Source: Thermoplasmata archaeon
GTDB lineage: Archaea > Thermoplasmatota > Thermoplasmata > UBA10834
Reading direction: 5' to 3'
DNA length: 27,781 bases
NCBI GenBank assembly: GCA_013329135.1
Contig: DUKU01000080.1
Span: 446 to 28,226, forward strand
The translations under genes were made by a program, and so were the position numbers. Shown one piece after another: positions 15,655 to 22,966 of the stretch. The notes beneath the pieces were generated by a model that ran no database searches, was not told the DNA's origin, and saw only the letters and a program-made list of their open reading frames with translations. The first letter of the stretch is position 1. Each line of letters opens with the position of its first letter.

Positions 15655-17559
15655 TCAGAGGCTCAGGAATAGGTGGGACGCGGCCCCCATGACCATGGCC
15701 AGTGAGATGGAGCCCGCGGTCACGAGCAGTGTGCTCTTCAGCCCGAACTCCTTCAACATGACCGCCCACGCCGCGAGGCAGGGCATGAACACGGCCATGA
15801 CGAGCGCGAAGGTGAACATCTGCTCGGGGGTGAGATGCAGCGCGAGGTTGCTCGTGCCGAACAGAACCATGAGCATCTGGAGCGCCATCTCCTTCCTCAG
15901 GATGCCGAACACCAGCGCGACCACCGTGACGCCGGGGAGGCCGAGGACGACTATCATGAACCCTTCGGAGGGTTCGATCAGTCTCTGAAGGGCTCCCTCC
16001 GCCATGAGCATCTCGAGCACGATGCTGCCCACAAGGAGGAGCGGGAATGCGATTGTCAGAAACTCCTTGATCCTGATGGATGTCTTCCTCAGGGTCTCCG
16101 AGGCCGATGGTGTCCGAAGGTCTGGAATCTCGACGAACAGGCCCGTTGGCTCGAACTTGATGGTCCTGTGCATCACGAACCCCAGGAACACGAGCGTCGC
16201 GCCGAGTATGAGGTATATCGACAGCGCCCAGGTGACGCCCGCGTAGTTGCCCACGGTGCCGATTATGATCGCCGTCTGCGCGGAACATGGCACCGCCATG
16301 GTGATGAGCGTGGCGAGTATGAGCCGTTCCCTCTTCGACCCCATGGCCCTGGTCGCCAGGATCGCGGGGACGTTGCACCCGAATCCAACGACCATGGGGA
16401 TGATCGCCCTTCCGTGCAGCCCGAGCCTATGCATCACGCCATCCAAGAGCGACACGACCCTGACCAGGTATCCCGTGTCCTCAAGCACGGCGAGCATGAG
16501 GTAGAAGACCAGTATGTACGGTATGACGAGCGCGAGCATCGCCTCGACGCTGAGATAGATCCCCTCGGCCACGCCTTTGGCGAGTCCGCTCGACAGACCG
16601 TCTTTGAAGTCCTCGAACGGTCCTCGGAGGGCGTCCGTGTAGGCTCCCACGAGCGCCCCTTCTATCCAACCCCCGACGAAGACGAGCACGAGGAACACAG
16701 CGGCGAGCACCGCGACGAGGATGGGGATGCCCGTCACAGGTCTGAGGGTAAGATCGGAGATCAGTCCCTCCTCCTTCTTCCTTCCAGCGGACTCTCCTAC
16801 GACGTCGGATGCGATCCGCCCAGCCTCGCCGAACCGGTCCCTCTCTATGTGCACGACGATGTCCTCGCCGTGTTGATGCACGAACTGCTCTCGCATGGAC
16901 TCTGATGCCTTGACCGCTTCAGGAGCGGCCCGTTCTACGACCCTCGGATCTCCTGTGAGGAGGCGGAGCGATACCGCCCTGAGTGGCATGGACCAGTCCT
17001 CTTCCTTGAGCATCCCGCTGAGTTCTCGGACCATCTCCTCGATGTGCGAGTCGTATCTGACCTTGAACTTGCTCCTGCCTCTGAGCTGAACGGATGTGAA
17101 CAGGAGCGAGTCGATCCCTTCCCCTTTGGTGGCCACGGTGGGGATGACCGGAATCATCAGTATCCGCTCCAGACGTGTGACATCCACGTCGCGTCCGGTC
17201 TTCCTCATCGCATCGTACATGTTGAGCGCTGCGATGACGTGGTATCCTGATTCGATCAGCTCGAATAGCAGGACTAGATTGCGCTCGAGCCTCGTCGAGT
17301 CGAGCACAGCGATGATCGTGTCTGGCCGCCTCTCAAACAATAGGTTCGTCGCGACCCTCTCATCGTCTGTGTTGCCTGCGAGCGAGTAGGTCCCGGGGAT
17401 GTCGATGACTGTGATCGTGGACCCCATGAACTTGGCCTTCCCCTCGAAGAACTCGACGGTCGTTCCGGGGTAGTTGGAGCTGATGACGCCCACGCCGGTG
17501 AGCTTGCTGAAAACGACGCTCTTCCCCACGTTCGGGTTTCCGGCCAGGGCGATCTCCAT
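15655..17559 (-). CDS. feoB: ferrous iron transport protein B
   Basis: A 634-residue Fe(II) transporter with an N-terminal G domain: G1 GNPNVGKS (7-14), G3 DIPG, G4 NMYD and a TKGEG stretch near the G5 loop. It is followed by two Gate-type membrane domains with about ten hydrophobic segments, including the conserved VGFGCNVPA and the TMAVPCSAQ stretch of the pore. The length is at the short end for the family. It starts at ATG 17559 with a gggagg ribosome binding site and lies 12 bases downstream of the DtxR-FeoA gene, so the two form one operon. There is no separate feoA; the FeoA domain is fused to the regulator. Confidence 0.95.
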   Translation of the reverse strand: MEIALAGNPNVGKSVVFSKLTGVGVISSNYPGTTVEFFEGKAKFMGSTITVIDIPGTYSLAGNTDDERVATNLLFERRPDTIIAVLDSTRLERNLVLLFELIESGYHVIAALNMYDAMRKTGRDVDVTRLERILMIPVIPTVATKGEGIDSLLFTSVQLRGRSKFKVRYDSHIEEMVRELSGMLKEEDWSMPLRAVSLRLLTGDPRVVERAAPEAVKASESMREQFVHQHGEDIVVHIERDRFGEAGRIASDVVGESAGRKKEEGLISDLTLRPVTGIPILVAVLAAVFLVLVFVGGWIEGALVGAYTDALRGPFEDFKDGLSSGLAKGVAEGIYLSVEAMLALVIPYILVFYLMLAVLEDTGYLVRVVSLLDGVMHRLGLHGRAIIPMVVGFGCNVPAILATRAMGSKRERLILATLITMAVPCSAQTAIIIGTVGNYAGVTWALSIYLILGATLVFLGFVMHRTIKFEPTGLFVEIPDLRTPSASETLRKTSIRIKEFLTIAFPLLLVGSIVLEMLMAEGALQRLIEPSEGFMIVVLGLPGVTVVALVFGILRKEMALQMLMVLFGTSNLALHLTPEQMFTFALVMAVFMPCLAAWAVMLKEFGLKSTLLVTAGSISLAMVMGAASHLFLSL

Positions 17560-17571
17560 GCACTCCCTCCC

Positions 17572-18237
17572 TCAGGCCCTGACCATGTGCAGGACGCCGC
17601 CGATCTCCCTCGCGAGCGCGATCTTCGTCCCTTTGAGGGATACGATGATCGGGCCGCCCATGGGCACCTTCTTCTCGACCTTGACCTCGCTTCCAGGGAC
17701 GAAACCCATCGCCAATATGCGGCAGAGTTCGTCCCTGTCATTGGATGTTAGGTGCGACACCGTTCCCACATCGCCTTCCCCCAGGTCGAGCAGGAGAACC
17801 GTCTCGTTCGTGCACTTCTCGCACGCGATGCCACGGTCACATTTGGGTATGAGCTTCCCGTGCGGACACTCGGATGGGCGGTTCAGCATCCGGCACAGCT
17901 GCCTCTCTGCTTCGTCTGTCAGGACATGCTCCATCTTGCATGCCTGCGCGTGCCTCGCCCTTCCCCTGATGCCACACAGGTCGTTGAGGAAACGTTCCAG
18001 GAGCCGGTGCTTCCTGGTCACCTGCCGTGCGATCTTGAGCCCCTTTGGGGTCAGGTTCGCTCCGTGGTATTTCTCGTGCTTCACGTGTCCCTGTTTGGCG
18101 AGCTTCTGCATCATCTCCGTCGCGGACGCGGGCGCGACGTCCATGGCCTTCGCGATGTCGGATGTCTTGGCGACCCCGCCCTCCTCAGTGAGATTGTATA
18201 TGATCTTGAGGTACTGCTCTGCGATCTCGGTTACCAT
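17572..18237 (-). CDS. DtxR-family iron-dependent repressor with fused FeoA domain
   Basis: A 221-residue metalloregulator. Residues 1-65 are a winged helix and about 70-120 the dimerisation and metal domain. Metal-site residues match the DtxR/IdeR pattern: H77 in RKHRLLERFL, and C100, E103 and H104 in CKMEH. A Cys at that position favours iron-type rather than MntR-type sensing. A Cys-rich linker follows (C124, C133, C139, C142). Residues 148-221 are an SH3-like FeoA domain. It sits first in an operon with feoB and has a perfect palindrome, ttaggttaacctaa, in its own promoter. Autoregulation and iron control of feoB are therefore likely. The FeoA domain might also contact FeoB directly. Confidence 0.92.
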   Translation of the reverse strand: MVTEIAEQYLKIIYNLTEEGGVAKTSDIAKAMDVAPASATEMMQKLAKQGHVKHEKYHGANLTPKGLKIARQVTRKHRLLERFLNDLCGIRGRARHAQACKMEHVLTDEAERQLCRMLNRPSECPHGKLIPKCDRGIACEKCTNETVLLLDLGEGDVGTVSHLTSNDRDELCRILAMGFVPGSEVKVEKKVPMGGPIIVSLKGTKIALAREIGGVLHMVRA

Positions 18238-18247
18238 CAGACATGAG

Positions 18248-18261
18248 TTAGGTTAACCTAA
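18248..18261. promoter_or_regulatory. DtxR-type operator palindrome
   Basis: A perfect 14-base palindrome, ttaggttaacctaa, whose half-site ttaggtt is the half-site of the bacterial DtxR/IdeR consensus. It lies between the TATA box of the dtxR-feoB operon and its predicted transcription start at about 18239, where a bound repressor would block initiation. I saw no second copy in the window. Confidence 0.75.
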
Positions 18262-18270
18262 ATTATATAC
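18261..18270 (-). promoter_or_regulatory. TATA box of the dtxR-feoB operon
   Basis: The minus strand reads gtatataatt. Its centre is about 29 bases ahead of the ATG at 18237, so the mRNA is probably almost leaderless. It touches the operator palindrome. Confidence 0.6.
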
Positions 18271-18312
18271 TTTGTCACCGTCGGGCACGCCCCCTCGGCA
18301 GGGACCGCCCCC

Positions 18313-18492
18313 TTACTTCTCGGAGTCTAGATACTTCTTGAAAGGGTATGTCTTCAGCTTGATGTCCCCGTCGCCCGCAGGGGGATACTCCTCTTCGTAC
18401 TCTTTCCGGGCGATCGACAGCGCCTCCTTCGTCAGCGCGCTCGTCTTGACTCCGTAGTTCTGGACCAACCACGTCTCGAAATCCCACCTCAC
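18313..18492 (-). CDS. small charged protein of unknown function (59 residues)
   Basis: A GTG-started frame opening MRWDFETWLVQNYG and ending YPFKKYLDSEK. It is preceded by a gaggtg ribosome binding site 8 bases away. It is highly charged, with no Cys, no membrane segment and no signal peptide. It is probably the last gene of the operon that begins at 25044, 56 bases after the second MinD-type ATPase. I recognise no family. The sensible composition, codon use like its neighbours and the ribosome binding site argue for a real gene, while its short length argues for caution. Confidence 0.6.
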   Translation of the reverse strand: MRWDFETWLVQNYGVKTSALTKEALSIARKEYEEEYPPAGDGDIKLKTYPFKKYLDSEK

Positions 18493-18548
18493 GGTCTCAC
18501 CACCTCTGGGAAGGCGGACCGGGGGAATAAGTCTGCCCCCGAAAGCCG

Positions 18549-19436
18549 TCAGGCCTGCCCGATCAGGTCCATCATCTTCCTGTGGATCTTGGACATGGCG
18601 TGAGTCGCCGGGCTAGCGACGTTCTTACCGGCAGTCCTACCCTGCGCCATCGTGTTGGCCAACACCTCGTCGTACGGGATGCTCCCCAGCAAGTGTGCCC
18701 CCTCCGCGACGGCATGTTCTTCGATGCGCCTCGTGAGGTCCTGGTTCAGGTCGGCCTTGTTCGTGACTAGTCCGATGGGGAGGTTGAACCCCTTCGCGAG
18801 GTCCATGATCCTCTTCGCATCGCTGAAGCCGGATTCCGTGGGTTCGGTGACTATTATCGCGAGTGAGCACCCTGAGAGGGATGATATCACAGAACACCCA
18901 ATCCCTGGTGGACCGTCCACCAGTATCGTTCCGACTCCCTCCTCCTTCGCGGCCATCCTGGCCCTCTGCTTGACCATCGCGACGAGCTTACCCGAGTTGT
19001 CCTCCCCGGGTTCGAGCAGGGCGTGCACCATCGTGCCGAAGACGGTCTTCGATATGAACCACTCGCCGACCTTCTTGTCGACCATCTTGATCGCCTTGCT
19101 CGGGCATATGCGGCTGCACAGCGCGCACCCTTCACACGACCCCTGCTCTATCGCGACCTTCATGAGGCTGGGGTTGCCGATGCTCTTGATTGCGCCGAAT
19201 CTGCAGACCGGGACGCACTTCCCGCAGTTGGTGCATGCCGAACCGATTATGGTCGCCACCTTCATACCTGCGAAGTCCTCCCGATGCAGTATCTTGGGTT
19301 TCAGTAGCAGGTGCAGGTTCGGAGCGTCGACGTCGCAGTCCGCGGTGACGGCGTTGTTCATGACGGATGCGAGGTATCCGAGCAGAGTGGTCTTGCCCGT
19401 GCCGCCCTTGCCGCTGACTATCACTATCTCCTTCAT
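18549..19436 (-). CDS. MinD-superfamily ATPase with inserted 2x[4Fe-4S] ferredoxin domain (second of a pair)
   Basis: A 295-residue P-loop ATPase of the MinD/ParA/NifH class. It has a deviant Walker A, GKGGTGKTT, at about 9-17, and a switch region VDGPPGIG. An inserted bacterial-type ferredoxin has two clusters, CTNCGKCVPVC and CEGCALCSRIC (about 69-116). The family (COG1149) occurs as adjacent pairs in strict anaerobes, next to NifX/ORP-type proteins. It probably couples ATP hydrolysis to electron transfer or metal-cluster delivery. The ATG overlaps the stop of the previous paralogue by 4 bases (ATGA), so the pair is translationally coupled and may form a heterodimer. Confidence 0.92.
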   Translation of the reverse strand: MKEIVIVSGKGGTGKTTLLGYLASVMNNAVTADCDVDAPNLHLLLKPKILHREDFAGMKVATIIGSACTNCGKCVPVCRFGAIKSIGNPSLMKVAIEQGSCEGCALCSRICPSKAIKMVDKKVGEWFISKTVFGTMVHALLEPGEDNSGKLVAMVKQRARMAAKEEGVGTILVDGPPGIGCSVISSLSGCSLAIIVTEPTESGFSDAKRIMDLAKGFNLPIGLVTNKADLNQDLTRRIEEHAVAEGAHLLGSIPYDEVLANTMAQGRTAGKNVASPATHAMSKIHRKMMDLIGQA

Positions 19437-20266
19437 CTCCCCGCCTCCGAGAGCGCCCAGTCCCTGAGCTTCTTGAATGTGGTGTTGAATCTCGCGTCTT
19501 CGGCAATCAGAGCACCTCTGGAGTACGCCTCCGCGATTGACCGGTCTATCGGCAGCTTGCCGACGACTGGTATCTTGTGGGCGTCGCAGAACTGCTGGAT
19601 GTCGGGGCCTGGCAGTCCATGCTTGTTAACGAAGACCGCCGCAGGGACCTTCAGTTTCCTGGTGACTTCCAGGGCGAGCTTGAGGTCGTGCAGCCCGAAA
19701 GGAGTGGGCTCGGTGACGAGGACGCAGGCGTCCGCCCCCTTGATGCTCTCCACCGCTGTGCACGCCGTCCCAGGAGGACAGTCCATGATAGTGATCGGCC
19801 CTTCAGGTATGGTGGCTTTGACCTGCCTTATGAGCGGTGTCGCTGCGGCCTCGCCTACCTTGAGTCTGCCGTACATCAGCTTGAGCACGCCACCTTCGGC
19901 CATTATCACCTCGCCCATGAGGTGGTCCACTTCTGTGATGGCGTCCTCAGGACAGAGCATCGAACATGCGCCGCAACCATGGCACAGCTCCTTGAAGACC
20001 ATCACTTCCTTGGGCAGCACGGCTATCGCGTGGAACTCGCAGACCTTCCTGCAGTTGCCGCACAGGGTGCACTTCGATGCATCCACCTGGGGCACCAGTC
20101 TGAAGACCTTCTCCGCACGCTCCGATTTCGCCTGGGCGAAGATGTAGCAGTTCGGCTCCTCGACATCAAGGTCAACCAGGGTCGCATCCTTGGTGACCGC
20201 GGCCAGGTTCGTCGCGACAAGGGTCTTGCCTGTCCCACCCTTGCCGCTCGCTATCGCTATCTTCGT
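19433..20266 (-). CDS. MinD-superfamily ATPase with inserted 2x[4Fe-4S] ferredoxin domain (first of a pair), probable ACG start
   Basis: This is the paralogue of the gene at 18549-19436. The longest ATG/GTG/TTG frame begins only at 20095, after the P loop. Reading on upstream in the same frame gives KIAIASGKGGTGKTLVATN and then LVDLDVEEPN, the expected N-terminus of the family. The frame is closed by a stop shortly before, and the only sensible first codon is ACG at 20264-20266, which takes the place of the usual ATG in MKIAIASGKGG. A gaggg ribosome binding site lies 7 bases before it. The protein is then 277 residues. Ferredoxin motifs are CTLCGNCRKVC and CHGCGACSMLC (about 66-104), and the switch is MDCPPGTA. 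Either ACG is used as the start, or one base differs from the true sequence. Confidence 0.88.
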   Translation of the reverse strand, partial: TKIAIASGKGGTGKTLVATNLAAVTKDATLVDLDVEEPNCYIFAQAKSERAEKVFRLVPQVDASKCTLCGNCRKVCEFHAIAVLPKEVMVFKELCHGCGACSMLCPEDAITEVDHLMGEVIMAEGGVLKLMYGRLKVGEAAATPLIRQVKATIPEGPITIMDCPPGTACTAVESIKGADACVLVTEPTPFGLHDLKLALEVTRKLKVPAAVFVNKHGLPGPDIQQFCDAHKIPVVGKLPIDRSIAEAYSRGALIAEDARFNTTFKKLRDWALSEAGR

Positions 20267-20290
20267 AAGATCGCCCTCACGCGCTGTGGT

Positions 20291-20650
20291 TCAATGGTGA
20301 TGTTCCTTGCAGGCGACGTCGTGCGATGCCGCAAGCAGCTTCCCGTCGCGCCACATCTGCACCGCGTCCTTGGCCGTCCCCGAGGCGCCCACGAACACCT
20401 GGATGTCGAATGCCTGGAGCATGTCGATCGCCTTGGGCCCGAGCCCAGAGCATATCAGGACCTTCGCGCCGGTCTTCGCGATGTGTTCCGGCGGCTTGCC
20501 CAGTCCTCCCATGTGCTCGCTCCTGTTCGCTACGACCTGGGCCTGGTCGGTGTCCGTGTCAATCACAGTGAACGTCGGCGCGCGGCCGAAGTGTTCACAC
20601 ACGAGGTCGTCGACCCCTCCTTTCTCCATCGTCGGTACGCATATCTTCAT
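20291..20650 (-). CDS. NifX/NifB-type dinitrogenase iron-molybdenum cofactor binding domain protein (ORP-like), second copy
   Basis: A 119-residue single-domain protein of the Nitro_FeMo-Co family (pfam02579), starting MKICVPTMEKGG. Family features are the HFGRAP segment at about 21 and the GLGPKAIDML stretch before the last strand. The family includes NifX, the C-terminal part of NifB, and the orange protein ORP, which holds a Mo-Cu-S cluster. The C-terminus CKEHHH could bind metal. The frame is open 49 codons further upstream, but the ATG at 20650 fits the family start and has aaggag 10 bases upstream. The ATPase gene follows after 24 bases. Confidence 0.9.
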   Translation of the reverse strand: MKICVPTMEKGGVDDLVCEHFGRAPTFTVIDTDTDQAQVVANRSEHMGGLGKPPEHIAKTGAKVLICSGLGPKAIDMLQAFDIQVFVGASGTAKDAVQMWRDGKLLAASHDVACKEHHH

Positions 20651-20688
20651 CCTATTATCACTCCTTGATCTCTCGATTCTGACCGTTC

Positions 20689-20826
20689 TCACTCCTTGTC
20701 CTTGAATCGTAGTCTCCAGCCAATCCTGACAATCTTGTCGGAACTGCAGCTGAAGCACTTGTCCGGCTTCTCCGGCAGGGCCATCTCCAGCCCGCACCCG
20801 TTACATCTGAACCTGAGCAGCTTCAA
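20689..20826 (-). CDS. 45-residue zinc-ribbon protein with TTG start
   Basis: A very small gene starting at TTG 20826 and opening MKLLRFRCNGCGLEM. It has two CxxC knuckles (C8/C11 and C24/C27, CNGC and CFSC) as in rubredoxin-like or zinc-ribbon folds, and a basic C-terminus. A perfect ggagg ribosome binding site lies 7 bases before the TTG. The first 26 bases overlap the end of the IscU-like gene in another frame, so translation is probably coupled. It is the third small CxxC protein in this operon. It may bind Zn or Fe. The function is unknown. Confidence 0.7.
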   Translation of the reverse strand: MKLLRFRCNGCGLEMALPEKPDKCFSCSSDKIVRIGWRLRFKDKE

Positions 20827-21289
20827 GGCCGCGCCTCCGTGTCTGCCCGGTCCTGCACTTCGCGTCCCTTACAGCGTTCCTGAATGCGATGACTGACAGA
20901 CTCGCACAGTGTATGTGATTCTCTGGCAGTCCGCCAAGGGACGTGGTCAGGTCCTCAGGGCTGATGGCCATCGCATCCTCAATCGTTCGTCCGGTCACGA
21001 GCTTCGTGAGCCTGCTCCCGCAGGCGATAGTGGCGCCGCAACCGTCCGTGTAGAACGTGCACTGCGACACCTTCTCTCCGTCAATCTTGACCCACATGTG
21101 CATGGAGTCCATGCAGAGCCCGTCCGCGACCCCTGAGCCGTCCGCGTCGTCCATCGGACCGACATTTGCGGGGTCCCGGAACTCGGAGATCACCTCTTTG
21201 GTGTAGATCTTCGAGTCCTCTGATTCCATGGCCGTCACGATGTTCTCGACGAGTCGGTCGAGCTCCGAGGGGCTATTCTTGTTGCTCAT
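20801..21289 (-). CDS. IscU/NifU-N-type iron-sulfur cluster scaffold protein
   Basis: A 162-residue protein of the IscU/NifU N-terminal family, which assembles [2Fe-2S] clusters before transfer to target proteins. The three ligand Cys are in place: C59 with D61 (GLCMDS, matching the C-x-D of IscU), C84 (DGCGATIA) and C128 (HIHCASLS). Additional Cys at 90 and 145 are unusual. The open frame runs 45 codons further upstream, but those codons overlap the preceding gene and look out of family. The ATG at 21289 gives MSNKNSPSEL and lies 8 bases after the stop of the NifX-like gene. No cysteine desulfurase is in the window, so sulfur must come from elsewhere. Confidence 0.9.
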   Translation of the reverse strand: MSNKNSPSELDRLVENIVTAMESEDSKIYTKEVISEFRDPANVGPMDDADGSGVADGLCMDSMHMWVKIDGEKVSQCTFYTDGCGATIACGSRLTKLVTGRTIEDAMAISPEDLTTSLGGLPENHIHCASLSVIAFRNAVRDAKCRTGQTRRRGLEAAQVQM

Positions 21290-21297
21290 TGTTCCGT

Positions 21298-21723
21298 CTA
21301 CCTTCCCATCGGACCATGGCCGTGAGGTCCCTGCCCGTGGTGTCCAGGTGAGGTCGCGGTTGCGGTCTCTCTGAGTTCGCCATTCCTGTATGCCTCTATG
21401 GCGGAGCCGACCGTGCCGGTGCACCTGACGAACATCTGGACGCCTCCAGCTGCCAGGACCCTGAACGCGTTGGGCCCTAGATCGCCGGTGACGACGGCGC
21501 CGACGCCGAGGTCGAGGATCTGCTGCGCCGCCTGGATGCCCGCGCCGTTGCCTAGGGCCTGGCCGGCATTCCTCACCACTCTGTGTCCTTTGTTCTCATC
21601 GAATATGATGAAGTAGGAACACCTTCCGAACCTTGGGTCGACCGGTGATTCCAGTGATTCGCCTGTCGAACTGACTGCCACGCGCTTTCCCATGCCTTCC
21701 GTCTCTCTGGATTCTGTAGCCAT
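21298..21723 (-). CDS. NifX/NifB-type cofactor-binding domain protein (ORP-like), first copy
   Basis: A 141-residue protein of the Nitro_FeMo-Co family, with RFGRCSYFIIFD at about 30-41 and GDLGPNAFRVL, followed by a His/Gly-rich tail (HHGQGPHGHG) that probably binds metal. I chose the ATG at 21723, which has ggtga 8 bases upstream. A GTG 12 bases earlier, overlapping the previous stop, and an ATG at 21693 are alternatives. It is a clear paralogue of the protein at 20291-20650. The two could form a heterodimer or bind different cluster forms. Confidence 0.9.
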   Translation of the reverse strand: MATESRETEGMGKRVAVSSTGESLESPVDPRFGRCSYFIIFDENKGHRVVRNAGQALGNGAGIQAAQQILDLGVGAVVTGDLGPNAFRVLAAGGVQMFVRCTGTVGSAIEAYRNGELRETATATSPGHHGQGPHGHGPMGR

Positions 21724-21727
21724 ATGG

Positions 21728-21901
21728 TCAATCACCGCACTGTGTGCCCTTCATCGCCGAGCCGCATTTCGGGCACTTCGTCTTGCTGCACGGCACCCCT
21801 CTGAACGCATGGGGTGCTTCGGTCCCGCACTTGGGACACACGCACTTCTTCGAGCCGAACTCGAGTTCGCTCTCTGTCTGGACAACTTCCTTCTCAGCCA
21901 T
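21728..21901 (-). CDS. small zinc-ribbon protein of the NifX/ORP cluster (57 residues)
   Basis: Begins MAEKEVVQTESELEFG and carries CVCPKCG (C20, C22, C25), then CSKTKCPKCG and a terminal CGD. Proteins with this CxCPxCG...GVPC...KCPxCG pattern often accompany NifX-like genes. The ATG at 21901 has a strong aaggaggagg site 6 bases upstream. The start overlaps the previous zinc-ribbon gene by 8 bases and the next gene begins 4 bases after its stop, so translational coupling is likely. It may be a metal carrier or a protein adaptor. Confidence 0.85.
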   Translation of the reverse strand: MAEKEVVQTESELEFGSKKCVCPKCGTEAPHAFRGVPCSKTKCPKCGSAMKGTQCGD

Positions 21902-22097
21902 TTCGGCCTCCTCCTTGTCCTCTCCTGGGAGCCTGCATGCACCCTCTCCCAGCGCCTCTCCTGCCACTGTCGTCCGATGACCTGCGGATGTTCCTGCTGC
22001 CACAGGACGGGCATGCGGTCGGCCGTCCAGTGCCGAACGGCTCATCCCACTTCCGTCCGCACTCGAAGCACTCGAACTTCCTCGTCCCGGGCATCAT
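21894..22097 (-). CDS. small zinc-ribbon protein with Arg/Gly-rich tail (67 residues)
   Basis: The N-terminal 40 residues form a rubredoxin-like ribbon: CFECGRKWDEPFGTGRP, then CPSCGSRNI (CxxC pairs at about 10/13 and 29/32). The last 27 residues are Arg/Gly-rich and probably disordered, ending in GGGRNG. It starts at ATG 22097 (or the next ATG at 22094), 4 bases after the Mrp stop codon. Ribbons of this form are common beside Mrp/NifX genes in archaea. The role is unknown. Confidence 0.8.
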   Translation of the reverse strand: MMPGTRKFECFECGRKWDEPFGTGRPTACPSCGSRNIRRSSDDSGRRGAGRGCMQAPRRGQGGGRNG

Positions 22098-22101
22098 CCT
22101 G

Positions 22102-22944
22102 TCAACCGCCTTTGCCCTCGACCGCCTCGATGATCTTCTTCGTGATCTCGTCGAATGCCTTCGCGGCCTTGTCCGACCCCAAGGCGAATGGCTTGCCCGC
22201 GTCCCCGCTATTGGCTATGTCCGGGCTGAGCGGCAGTTGTCCGAGGAGCGGGACCGAGAGATCCTTCGTCGCCTTCGCGACGCCCCCGTCCTGGAACAGC
22301 TGTATCATCTTTCCACAGTGCGGGCACTCGAGCCCGTACATGTTCTCTACGAGGCCTATGGGCTTGAGCCCGACGGCCTTCGCGAAGTTGATCGACTTCC
22401 TGACGCTCAGGAGCGCGACATCCTGTGGCGTCGTCACGATGATGGCGCCATCGGGCGATGGTACGAGCTGGGCGGTGCTGAGTGGTTCATCCCCAGTGCC
22501 TGGCGGGAGATCCACCAATAGGTAGTCCAGCTCTCCCCACTCGACCTCCTCAAGGAACTGCTTGATCGCTCCCATCTTGACCGGTCCTCTCCAGATGACT
22601 GGGGAGTCCCGGTCACTCAACAGGAACGCTATCGACACGACTTTGATCGACGGAGGGACGAAGAACGGCACGATTCTTCCCTTGTCGTCCACGGTCAGCG
22701 GGAGGTTCGGGATGCCGAGAAGCTTCGGAACGCTCGGCCCGTGCATGTCTGCGTCCAGGAGCCCAACCTTCCTCCCCTTCTTGGCCAGGGCCGCGGCGAG
22801 GTTGACAGCCACGGTGGACTTGCCGACCCCGCCCTTGCCGCTCATGATGATGACCTTGTGCTTGACGTTCTTCAGGTTCTCGGCCGCTGTCGATGCGGCC
22901 GGCGCCTTGGAGGGTGTGCTCTGCTTTCCAGTGAATGCACTCAT
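22102..22944 (-). CDS. Mrp/NBP35-family iron-sulfur carrier P-loop ATPase
   Basis: A 280-residue ATPase (Mrp/ApbC/NBP35 class) that carries a bridging [4Fe-4S] cluster between subunits and donates it to apo-proteins. It has Walker A GKGGVGKST at 36-44, the MHGPS motif at 67-71, VDLPPGTGD at about 144-152, and the cluster ligands in CPHC (C207, C210). A flexible Ala/Ser/Pro-rich region of about 28 residues precedes the core. The length is normal. It lies 22 bases after the DsrE-like gene and 4 bases before the first zinc ribbon. In ORP systems of sulfate reducers an Mrp-type ATPase is also part of the complex. Confidence 0.93.
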   Translation of the reverse strand: MSAFTGKQSTPSKAPAASTAAENLKNVKHKVIIMSGKGGVGKSTVAVNLAAALAKKGRKVGLLDADMHGPSVPKLLGIPNLPLTVDDKGRIVPFFVPPSIKVVSIAFLLSDRDSPVIWRGPVKMGAIKQFLEEVEWGELDYLLVDLPPGTGDEPLSTAQLVPSPDGAIIVTTPQDVALLSVRKSINFAKAVGLKPIGLVENMYGLECPHCGKMIQLFQDGGVAKATKDLSVPLLGQLPLSPDIANSGDAGKPFALGSDKAAKAFDEITKKIIEAVEGKGG

Positions 22945-22966
22945 GTTACGGACACCATCCCTCGGA

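Noticed and set aside
15524..16905. Long open frames (284 and 356 residues) overlapping feoB on both strands
   Set aside because: Their sequences are dominated by Arg, His, Gly and Asp as expected of frame-shifted GC-rich code. FeoB motifs are clear in the true frame.
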